From contig NC_060252.1 of the NCBI RefSeq assembly GCF_921293095.1, positions 73,614,866 through 73,678,865 of the forward strand: a DNA stretch of 64,000 nt, given 5' to 3'. The position numbers were made by a program, and so were the translations under genes. Below are positions 54,766 to 64,000 of the stretch, in pieces. How positions within the stretch are numbered: position 1 is the stretch's first letter; each line of letters begins with the position of its first letter. The stretch is from Ischnura elegans. Lineage: Eukaryota > Arthropoda > Insecta > Odonata > Coenagrionidae. The notes below the pieces were generated by a model that had not been told where the DNA came from, did no database searches, and was given only the letters and a program-made list of their open reading frames with translations.

Positions 54766-55243
54766 ATTTCAGGTTTTACTTTTTTTTCTGCCCCTGTGAG
54801 AGGGATTTTGGACACGTACTGTAAGATAATAAGTATAAGTGTATCCATACCTTCATGAGGATATATTTGAAATATTGGTCAGTAAATCTAAGACCAAACA
54901 TGTAGTCTAGTGAATGTGGCTCTTGTTCACACAATTTTTTTTAATAGCAATACTTGGCTTGTGGCAGCTGAGGGTAAAAAAATCCAAATGGCTCAGAAAT
55001 GTGAAATGATGCTTTTTTCCTGGAATTTACCCATTTTTCAAGTGTTTAGTTTATGGAAAAATTGATATCAAAATACATTAGACCCTTACTGTGCATTAGA
55101 GGATAAATGGAAATACTAATTTAAATAAAATTATTTAAATAATATACTTCAATGTGTTTAAGGCATCTCCCGAACATCTCTGGAGGCTCTCTCGGGCAAA
55201 CTAAACGCTTTACAGTACCACCAATTCCATCACATGGGGATTT

Positions 55244-55450
55244 TCGATATGGGTGCATAAATTTCACTTTCACATCATGTTCTTCCTCGTGTTTAGAAAT
55301 CACTCATCCAAAAAACCAGTGGTCATCATAAGCACATGCAATGTACAAGTTTGTTAAGATCTGTGAAAAAGTGATTAAATGAGTCCCGCTGAACTGGAGT
55401 TGTACGAAGTTAGCCTCACTTTCACAGAAGAAGTATGGTCTTCCAAACCC
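55244..55450 (-). pseudogene. Displaced transposase C-terminal segment, minus strand
   Basis: Minus-strand frame reading RPYFFCESEANFVQLQFSGTH, then LTNLYIACAYDDHWFFG, a stop, and ISKHEEEHDVKVKFMHPY, running straight into RKSPCDGIGGTVKRLV in the left arm. In the related ORF family as I remember it, the FMHP segment follows CDGIGG by a long distance, so here the order is reversed at a junction near 55247. It is evidence of rearrangement during arm formation. Confidence 0.6.
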
Positions 55451-55938
55451 TTAGTGATGGAAGAACTGGCAGAGCGAACGGTATTACTTATAGATATGCA
55501 GCAGGTTGTCACCAATATCCACATTCCTTGATGGCAACTGGAGTATTAAATTTCTATTTCACTGGGAGAGATAATGCTGACATTATGTGCCACATTGTTT
55601 TCTCCCCTGCCTCACATATGATTGTATTACATGACAAACTTGAGAAGGTAATATAATCCCACCTATTCAGCCTCACTTTTCAGTGTTATTCCATCTCCCC
55701 AAGGAATAAGAGAATTAAGTGCAACCTCTAGGAAGAATAAAGTGTTACAATGTATCACAGTGAGGGCATGATAAATCAAAATAGATTCTAGGGTACCACT
55801 TTTAGTCTTCTGCCAAGTCTTCTTGTGTAAAGATGCTCCATGGGTGCCCAAGTTTATTCTGTGTGTACGATCAGTGTATTTTTACCTGTACATTAATTGT
55901 GTGTGCTATGAGTTAGGCGAAGCTGCTCATTGTGAACT

Positions 55939-58255
55939 TTGACATTAAAAAAGGTTAGTGTCTCCACTATGCTTCAAAATGAGCAAATTGTTGAACTGTG
56001 CAGCATTGGAAAAGTAACTGCATCTGATTGCCTCAAAAAAAGCTACACACCAGTGGTGCAACTGAACAAAATTGAGATCATGAGTATGCTTGAAAAACAG
56101 CTGTTATCTCTCAGAAGTGGTGTACCTGGGGAAGTCCTATCCAATGTCTGCGAACATCACAGAATATACTATTTGAAAAAGTATGAAACCTACCAAATAT
56201 ATTGTCTTGATCCTTTTAAGAGCCACAAGAAGAAAATATCAAAATCACTGAGAAATTTAAGTCTTGAATTTGCAGAAAAGGCCTGTAAAATCCCAACTCT
56301 TCGGAAATTAGTGCCAGGAATGAAAGTATGCCAGCCATGTAGGGAGGAAGTACAGAAACACTCCAGGTTATGAAATGAGCTTTCTGATGTTGAAGCAGTA
56401 GATAGTGACAGCAATGATAGTATTTTGAATTTTGAAACAACAGTATCCCAAGAAAAATCAACTGAGCTACTTAACAGAACCCTGCAAGATATAGAGGAGT
56501 CACCTTTAAAATTTCATGGCATATCATCTCACAGAAGGTCAACCTATGCTAAAAGGAAAGTAGAGTCAGCATGCAGTAATTTTAAAAGGAAAGTTAAAAG
56601 ACTTCTTGATAAAGAATTATCTCCAGAAAAGGATGACCCAAAACTGCCAAAAGAACTACTTCAGAAAGTTCATGATATAGATGTGCTCATAGACTTAACC
56701 CGTCAACGCCCACGGGTGCCATAGGGCACCCAGTGCAGTGCTGAGCCAATGCTCCGGCAATGTATTTAATATGTGAATTTTAGCATACCTTTCAGTGCAC
56801 ATACTTAGTAGAAGGTTTCCTCCATTATTCAGTCAGTTTGAATTGTGTTCTTTGTGTGAAGTTCATATGTATCATATTTTTTAAAAGTGAAATATGTGTG
56901 AATTTAAAAAAAACTTTGGACGCTGACGGGTTAATCAGACAAAAAGTTGACACATCAAGCACCCATCAAGGAAAGGTACATCTGTTATCATTGGTACCAA
57001 CTTTATGGAGCAGGAAGAAAGTAATGGAAGAGTTTCATGTGAGTGAGTACACTGCCCGCCAAGCAAGAGAACTTTTCAGAGACAATGGAAAATTAGCTGC
57101 ACCTGAATTGAGAAAAGGGAAGGCAAAAATAAAACATTACAATTAGTTAGGACTTTCTATGAAAGTGATGAGTACTCAAGAATGATGCCTGGAAAGAAAG
57201 ATTCCATAAGTATCTCCAAAAATGTACATGTTCAGAAGAGATTATTACTTGCTAACTTGAAGGAATTGTATTCCACTTTTAAATTTGACTTCCCCAGAAT
57301 TAAAATTGGCTTTTCTAAATTCTGCAACCTAGGTCCAAAATGGTTTGTGGTAGCAGGATGTCCTGGAACGCATTCAGTGTGTTTTTGCACAATTCATTAA
57401 AATGTCAACCTACTGCTTAGTGCCTGTAATATAGAGGAAACAAGCCAGGACCTAATTGGTTATTTCGTGTGCTCTAGAAATAATAGGGACTGTATACTGC
57501 GACATTGCTCTCAGTGTCCTTCACGTGAAAAATTGAAAAGCTTACTGCTGAAAAAGTTTGTAGAATGTGACCCCAGAGATGAAGTTTCATACAGTCAGTG
57601 GGTTTCCAGTGACAGATATCAACTGGTGAACTTCACGGTGACATTTGATGAGTACCTATCAATTTAAATTCAAAGAGTGGAAAAACTGGTGCCCCATTCA
57701 TTTATTACGAAGGTACAGGCAAACTACCTTAAGAAAATGAAAGAAAATCTTGGACCCCATGAAGCAGCTGTTCTCTTTGACTTCAGTGAGAACTACTCAT
57801 ATGTTATCAAAGATGAGGCACAAGGGAATCACTGGACAAGTGATAGTTGTACGGTACACCCTGTTGTGATTTATACTCTAGATCACCTGACTAAACAGCT
57901 TATTATTTCCAGTTTATGCATCTTGTCAGATGATTTGGAGCATGACATAGCTTTTGTTTATGAAACCCAAAGAATAATATTTTGCTTTGTTAAGGAAAAT
58001 TTTACTTTAGTCAAAAAATTGAGTTACTTTAGTGATGGTTGTGCAGGACGGTACAAGAACTGCAAAATATTTCTCAATCTTTGCAAGCATTACCAGGATT
58101 TCTCCTTAATGGCATCATGGACATTCTTTGCTACAAGCCATGGAATATCCCCATGTGATGGAATTGGTGGTATTGTAAAGCATTTAGTTGCCCGAGAGAG
58201 CCTCCAGAGATGCCTTAAACACATTGAAGTGTATTATTTAAATAATTTTATTTAA
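55939..58255 (+). pseudogene. Transposase-like gene of an unplaced family, decayed
   Basis: One coding line of about 700 codons once the MITE at 56699-56930 is left out. Recognisable blocks: Cys-rich KVCQPCREEV (about 56326), SNFKRKVKRLLDKEL, MPGKKDSISI, FPRIKIGFSKFCNLGPKWF, GTHSVCFCTIH, PHSFITKVQANYLKKMKENL, FDFSENYSYVIKDEAQGNHW, YFSDGCAGRYKNCKIF and SPCDGIGGIVKHLVARESL. D-rich blocks DFSEN and YFSDG suggest an RNase H-like catalytic fold, an inference. In-frame stops at 56371, 57398 and 57665, and a frameshift near 57140-57180, show it is dead. Similar large ORFs are, to my knowledge, common as uncharacterised proteins in arthropod and cnidarian genomes; I cannot assign the superfamily. Confidence 0.7.
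56699..56930. mobile_element. piggyBac-type MITE inside the transposase gene
   Basis: TTAA at 56695-56698 and 56931-56934 flanks CCCGTCAACGCCC and GGACGCTGACGGG. Leaving it out keeps the host frame open across the site. Different TIR family from 51131-51729. Confidence 0.88.
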
Positions 58256-59140
58256 ATTAGTATTTCCATTTATCCTCTAATGCACAGTAAGAGTCTAATG
58301 TATTTTGATATCAATTTTTCCATAAACTAAACACTTGAAAAATGGGTAAATTCCAGGAAAAAAGCATCATTTCACATTTCTGAGCCATTTGGATTTTTTT
58401 ACCCTCAGCTGCCACAAGCCAAGTATTGCTATTAAAAAAAATTGTGAAAACAAGAGCCACATTCACTAGACTACATGTTTGGTCTTAGATTTACTGACCA
58501 ATATTTCAAATATATCCTCATGAAGGTATGGATACACTTATACTTATTATCTTACAGTACGTGTCCAAAATCCCTCTCACAGGGGCAGAAAAAAAAGTAA
58601 AACCTGAAATACTCATAGTGGCAGTCAAAACACCACCATTTTTATTTCACAGTATATTGGAGCACATATTAACCTTCAATTTAAAAAAAAATTGGATGTG
58701 TTAACTGCTCTGCCTTTAGGTGATAATTCTGAAAATATGAAGTAATGTTTTTGAGCTAAAAAAATCGGTTAATTAACAACTGTTGACATCATTTTGGCCA
58801 ACATAACAATGCAAGGGGAATAAAAGACATTACTATGGAAGCTATGTACTTGGATAGACAAGGGGTCAAAATTTCATTCAAATATATTATGTGGTTTCTG
58901 AGTTATGAATTTTTACCCTGTGCCCTGCACTCTGGAATTTGACTCCCACTAGCGCCACTTCTGAGCAAACACCTCAAACTTTGACTCCTCATATCTTGCA
59001 AACTATGAGAGTGAGAGAGGAAATATTTTACATGGGTCATTAGATAGGTGATAGTAGCTAGTGACAAAAATTTCATAAAAATCCGAGTCGGTGGGTGTCA
59101 TTTTGAAAATATCTGGGTGATTTGACGTGGAATGACCCCT

Positions 59141-59553
59141 TACTGTCTGTAAAATGGGAAGACACCCGAGTTTAAGGGGCTCTAGCGTCTAAACGTAGCA
59201 ATAAATTTCAATGCAAAAAAAAGTAAAAAAAGGATCAAGTAATTTTAAAAATCTTCTGTTCGTAGTATTTCCTGTACTTAATTTTTTCTCAAAAAAAGCA
59301 CCCCTTTTTTGCGCGTAAAATCAAGTTACCCTGATTTGAGCGCTTGGTATTCCCGTAGGTTTTGTTCCAGTAATTTGCAATTTTGATGTAAGAAAGCCAG
59401 ATGTAGTATTGACAGTTTGCAGAAAACAGATTGTTTATATCACTGAAATTGATTGAGTTATTGCAAACGACGCAAATCTCTGCTAACTTCGAAACTTTGC
59501 TTTGCCTAAGTAAATTCAAACTCGGGTGTCTTGGTTTTTTTTTACAGACAGTA
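59141..59553. mobile_element. MITE with TACTGTCTGTAAAA ends
   Basis: Left TACTGTCTGTAAAATGGGAAGACACCCGAGTTT and right AAACTCGGGTGTCTTGG..TTTTACAGACAGTA form imperfect inverted repeats of about 35 bp. It directly abuts the right end of the 5.07-kb transposon, whose target site seems to be this element's edge. Confidence 0.65.
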
Positions 59554-61172
59554 GATGCCGGTTGCATAAAAATGATGAGGTACCGTAGGGACCCCTTACG
59601 AAAAAAATATAGCACCTTTTTTACATCAGAGGATTAGTTCAACATCGATAAGTTTTCATTGATTTGTTGAGAATGCGAGAAGATTTCTTCTATAGTTTGT
59701 TGAAAAGTTAATTCAATCGAACGGATTGAATTCAATTGAACGGATCAACGGAACGGAACGGACAAAACACACGAAATGTGTTTGAAGAAAGCGGGATTAG
59801 TGCTTTGTAGAGGCAATTTGCGTTGGCAGAAAGCATAAGATACATAGCTAATCGATATATCATCTTCCAGAAAATTTCAGTGCAATGAAAATTCTAAGTA
59901 AATTTGATTTCATAAAGAATAAGTAATAATTCCTTGTACAGGAAGTAACCACTCGTCGGAAGTTTCGATAGTAACGTAAGCGTCTTATGATAGCCATTAT
60001 TTAAAGATAATTAGTGGTTACTTCCCGTATAAACATTGTGCATTGTGCATGCACTGTGCTAACTATGTTGTCATTTTCGCATAATTTATTGTGTTCGTTG
60101 CACTTTAGTTGGCAGTTATATTTCGTCCCTTAGCTATATCAGGGCCAGATGATCGGCGCCGCATATCACGGAACTTCAGCTTTTTTTGATGACGGTAATT
60201 TGTATCATGCTTTAAATTATTCTTTGAAAGAGCCAAAAGGATTTATATAGTCATACTTGCACATGAAATCCGCAAAACGATGTCTGATGACAATTTTACC
60301 TTTCCAGTCCGTATGACTATGACTTTGAAGAACGATAAAACCAGGTGGTATATGAATTTGAGAAATACTTCACTTGATGTGCACTATTTCACTGGCAGCT
60401 AACTTTTTAGTCTAGAATTCGGAAAAGTTATGACATAAAAATGTTCTTTCCATTGCTTAATAACGGTGCACTTATACATTCCGATGAACTTAGTCATTAA
60501 TATATATCCTGCGTCATTTGTTTTTCAATACGGTTCAGAAGCGAATTTTTTGCCACGCAACTGAAATCAAAAACATTAATAAGTTTTTTTTTCATTAGGA
60601 CAATGGTTTTTCATAAAAATATAGTAAAAACAATCGATTATTTTAAAAGGGAAAATCTCTTGGTAGCTACCCACCGATCGAAGGAGCTCTAAACCAGCAC
60701 TTGCCATTGGTTGTAGTTTTAAATGCCCAAATGACCTAATACGTTGGTCTAGGTATAGTCATAGTTACACTTCGTTTGCATCTCGTGGCTATCCCCTTGC
60801 GATGTTATATTTCAATGTGTTGGGTCGTCCCCTTACCTCGCCGGCATATCCCCCTGCCTTGGTGCTTGCCCTCGTGCATCAATTGAGGGTCCCCTGGGAT
60901 TCTCTCTCCCGGTCAACCCTACCCCCTCGAGATCGTTCGTCCCTTCTGATTAGCATCGGAATCGTCGGTCACTATGTTCCTCACTGACCGTGGTCTCATC
61001 ATGCTGTCCTTCTTCCCATCTAGGACTGAGGAGAAAATTTGGATGAACGGGCGCTCTGTCACATTCGCTATGTACCTATTCAGTTCGAATCGGAGCGTGG
61101 AGGAACCACTGTTCTCACGCAGACTTCTCGGCGTAATACAATGCCAGTTTATTATCGGTCATCGTGTCACAG
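59554..61172. other. Intergenic; dispersed repeat copy B
   Basis: GGAAGTAACCACT (59942) and AGTGGTTACTTCC (60013) form a small inverted repeat. Bases 60140-60560 are a diverged relative of 49510-49980. No host gene was recognised. Confidence 0.4.
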
Positions 61173-61484
61173 CTACTCATCTTCCCATCGACTTCGTGCG
61201 ATTCTTTGATACACGTTTTTCCTCGTCTGTTGGTTTCTTTCATCGATGGAATCTTGTAATTGATTCGCGGTTGTTATATTGGCCCGTTTCAACAGCGGTA
61301 GGAGTACATTTGTCACTGTTTCCTTGAAAAACCTGTTACTTGCTATGAATTCCCTTTCCGAATAAAATTCCTCTGGATTCTGGCGATCTCTCAAGTAACG
61401 ACGAGGTAAATAATTGTACGGATCATTGTAGATAAATTCGATGAAATCATCGAGTTGGTCGTCGTGTTCGCTGTCTGACGCCAT
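61173..61484 (-). pseudogene. HARBI1-like transposase N-terminal fragment
   Basis: A 103-residue minus-strand ORF: MASDSEHDDQLDDFIEFIYN, then RRYLRDRQNPEEFYSEREFI and SNRFFKETVTNVLLPLLK. The RYLRDRQNP-x-E-x-[YF]-x-E-x-EF segment and the F-x-K-x-T-V helix are typical of the N-terminus of Harbinger transposases. The DDE domain does not follow; the frame is lost after 61173. It could be a domesticated remnant or just a dead copy. Confidence 0.7.
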
Positions 61485-63126
61485 ATTAAAGGATTTCTTC
61501 GGATGTGAAGGTTGGGCCAGACCAACCTACGCTGACAAGAGGTCCTTCTCTTGAAAAATGGTTCTGAAGGAGACCTTTAGACGTCTCTCGAACTGAAATC
61601 TTTCCTTAGGGAGCCGAGGAAGGTGAAGGATTCCTTAAAGGAGCGACGGACAAAACGGGCCTTAATCCTCTTCCCGTTGTCCGATCGGCTTGAAAATTTG
61701 CAAACTTCCTTGTTTCTGATGGCAATGCAATATCCACTTATCAGAGATTTGAAATTTTATTCCATTTTGCTGTAATTAATTGTCTAAATGGAAAAGTAGT
61801 TTTAAATTTTCTCAATAGATGGTGTAACAATCTTTTGGCAGAAATTTATTTCACAGGCCTGGTTTAACCGATTGCATGAGTCACCACTATAAAGTAGATA
61901 ATAGAAATAAAGAGATTTTTAGAAGGCGCTTTTTCCAGCAGCAGTAAATAATGGACTATTCAGTAAAAAAAGCTTTCCATCACGAATTCCGCTCCACCGT
62001 CATCCGCCAATGATAACCAAGAACTTCTTTCCTGGTTCTTGGGAATCAATTCCCACCTGTATTCCTTGAATTCAATTTCTGAAAAATCCTTCCTTTTATC
62101 ACAACTTCTTCTAATCCATTCTAACTAATGTCTAGGCTGAAGGGCGAATTTCAAACACTTTTACAGACATTTGTTTCTTCACTAATTTACCGTCTTAATT
62201 TTTTACGCGTCTATGCGTCTGTCGTGTCTTTCGTTTGTCTTGACCTTTTTCAAATCATAGGTGTAATTTAGCTCCGTTATTGCCTCCAATATCCGTTTAA
62301 ATTTTATTATTGCATCTAGTTTTCGTGTAATTACGGAGAACCCGTAATGTAATAAATGCAAAAAAGTGGAAAAAAGAACTAAAATCAATAGGTGTTCTAT
62401 TGTGAATAGAAAAAAAAACAATAAGAGAACAAGAAAAATAAAAAAAACTAATAAAGAGAACAGCTTCAAATTTCATAAGTAATTTGCATTATACTTTCTA
62501 CCGTTAGTTTTACGTTTCCTTTTTCACGTAAACAACATTAACACAGCCAACGACACACATGCGCCATTTTTTAAATTATCATTATGTAAACTGGCTGGTT
62601 GGGGTGAGTTTGATGCTCACCGGTACAGCTAGACGCGCCTTCGGCTTGACCATTTCGTAGTGAAAGGACGGACGGACGGTCACTTCTCAGACGGTCAACT
62701 GGCTGAGAAACCATTTGAGCACTCATTTCTAAGAAACCAAATGAGCCCCTACGTTTTATTATCCGAGTGATTGAAAGCGTATTTTTTACGCTTTAAGAAA
62801 TTTATTAGGTTTTTGGAAAATCATGTCGTTTATATTTTTATTTTATTTTTTTTACTCTCAGGTGAGCCTCTCTATTCATGTCCTCAATTAACGGGTTTAT
62901 GGGTCGAGACTATAATGACGTCACCAATAATGGAAGGTCGGAAGTAGCTTCCGCTTTTTTAGTTTGAAACTTGGGGATAGTGAAGAACGTGAGGAAACAA
63001 TTCACCATGTCCTACTTATGGAGCATGATTCTCTATGGGAGCGTGGCGTGGGCGTTGACAGATGAATGAATGAAAGTTTATTAATCTCTGGGTTTCCCCG
63101 TAAGAGCAAATACGAACACAGGCAAC
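61485..63126. other. Intergenic, nothing recognised
   Basis: No gene recognised. GGACGGACGGACGG microsatellite near 62670. Confidence 0.4.
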
Positions 63127-63701
63127 CAGGGGCGGTCTGGGGTGATTGGGGGCCCCCTTACTGGGGGTCATCCACCGGGAAACTTAAGGAAATTGCATGC
63201 CAGGAAATGGATTCTGATGCTATTCTGGCTCATAATGATTAGATTAAAGTTAATAAAAAAATAGCAATTTCGCATTAATAAATACTATGAAAAGTCAGAA
63301 TTAAACACCTTATAACATTTAATAATGTATTAAAGTTCTATTATCTAGTTAGTGAATTTGTTCCTTGAAACTGTACTGAAATCTTAAAAAAAAACTTCTG
63401 AAATAACCTTTTCAAATAACCCTTTCGTTAAAGCAAAAGGACCATCAGCTCTTTTATCATCTAACACCTTTATTTTATTTACTTTTCAATTATAAAACCT
63501 GGCTCTAAGTATGCTGTCAATGAAGCAACTGATGAAAACTTAGAATGTTATAATTGCGTAAAAACTTTGTTTCTAGTAATCTGAGTCTTTTTTTTACTAC
63601 ACCTTTCATATACACTTCATAAACGCGGTAGTTGTGGGGAGGCCCCTAATCTCGTGGCCTTCGGCGATCGCCGACCAGCCGACCTGGCCAGACCGCCCCT
63701 G
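63127..63701. mobile_element. hAT-like non-autonomous element (CAGGGGCGGTCTGG)
   Basis: The exact 14-bp ends CAGGGGCGGTCTGG and CCAGACCGCCCCTG are flanked by CAGGCAAC and CATGCAGC, 6 of 8 matching. Inner ends carry GGGGGCCCCC at the left and GGCCCCT..CGGCGATCGCCG at the right. No transposase domain recognised. Confidence 0.75.
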
Positions 63702-64000
63702 CATGCAGCAATTTATGCTCAAACAACAAAAATAAAAATACATCTGGGACAATTTTCTTGGCGACAGAAAAATGGGAAAAATACACCAAAGCGTTATTGA
63801 CACCAAGTAAGCAATGAGAACTTACAGAAACGAACAAGGGGAGAAGAATGATCAGGCAAAAAACTTCCAGATAAACTTTTGACAACTTTTTTTTTTTTTT
63901 TTTAAACATAACGACTAAGAAAAGTCTTCATTATTAACAAACTGCTTGCTGGAACCCAGAATAAAAACATTGAGACCTCAGTGCCCTAAATTTGTCGCCC
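63702..64000. other. Window end, nothing recognised
   Basis: AT-rich sequence with a long T run near 63887; no gene or element identified. Confidence 0.4.

Larger units (their letters stand above)
54069..59138 (+). mobile_element. DNA transposon with ~1-kb inverted terminal arms
   Basis: The left arm 54069-55243 (about 997 bp without its SINE insertion) and right arm 58145-59138 (994 bp) are nearly identical inverted repeats, starting GGGTCATTCCATGTCA..TCACCC and its complement. CTTA flanks both sides (54065-54068, 59139-59142), a possible 4-bp target duplication. Between the arms is a decayed transposase-like gene on the plus strand (55939-58255). Arms this long and similar suggest recent formation by inverted duplication. 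The arms themselves contain the transposase 3' coding end. Confidence 0.85.

Noticed and set aside
1..64000. CRISPR arrays, operons or ribosome binding sites
   Set aside because: Spliced genes and eukaryotic transposons show this is animal DNA. The tandem repeats seen do not have the regular repeat-spacer form of CRISPR.

Overview
This is an AT-rich, intron-containing, transposon-dense animal genome window. The myotubularin gene, the hAT-like MITEs ending in CAGTGGCGTAGCC, the CR1/RTE-type LINE 3' ends, a Penelope-like element and the tRNA-derived SINEs all suggest an arthropod, most likely an insect. The species cannot be named from sequence alone.

The one clear host gene is a myotubularin-related lipid phosphatase of the MTMR6/7/8 group on the plus strand. 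Twelve coding exons (10700-24552) join in phase into about 670 residues: the second part of a PH-GRAM domain, a phosphatase domain with HCSDGWDRT, a coiled coil and a C-terminal FYVE-like zinc finger. The first coding exon(s), with the initiator methionine and the start of PH-GRAM, were not found and probably lie upstream or in unrecognised sequence in 1-10.7 kb. The introns carry many mobile elements, including a LINE remnant, a pogo-like element, a tRNA-SINE, palindromic MITEs and a Harbinger-type MITE. A second, weaker gene candidate is a 60-residue single-pass membrane protein at 44326-44508 (minus) whose stop codon lies inside a poly(A) signal.

Layout: 0-1 kb, Helitron-like tandem repeats; 1.5-1.9 kb, LINE RT C-terminus; 8.6-10.6 kb, a hairpin MITE, a hammerhead ribozyme, a hAT-like MITE and a pogo-like element; 10.7-24.6 kb, the MTMR gene; 24.6-25.7 kb, probable 3'UTR; 25.7-41 kb, intergenic sequence rich in MITEs and LINE 3' ends; 41-44.2 kb, a nest of LINE ends of one family, interrupted by a Penelope-like element with a 13-bp target duplication and a second hammerhead ribozyme; 44.3-44.5 kb, the small ORF; 45-53 kb, SINEs, hAT-like MITEs and a three-layer nest with a piggyBac-type MITE; 54.07-59.14 kb, a 5.07-kb transposon with ~1-kb inverted terminal arms and a decayed transposase-like gene, itself hit by a SINE and a piggyBac-type MITE; 61.2-61.5 kb, a HARBI1-like transposase N-terminus; 63.1-63.7 kb, a hAT-like element.

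The most interesting material is the pair of hammerhead ribozymes with palindromic stem III, the long-armed transposon with an unplaced transposase family and a displaced C-terminal segment, and the SINE whose tRNA-like core is flanked by inverted repeats and is flipped between two copies.
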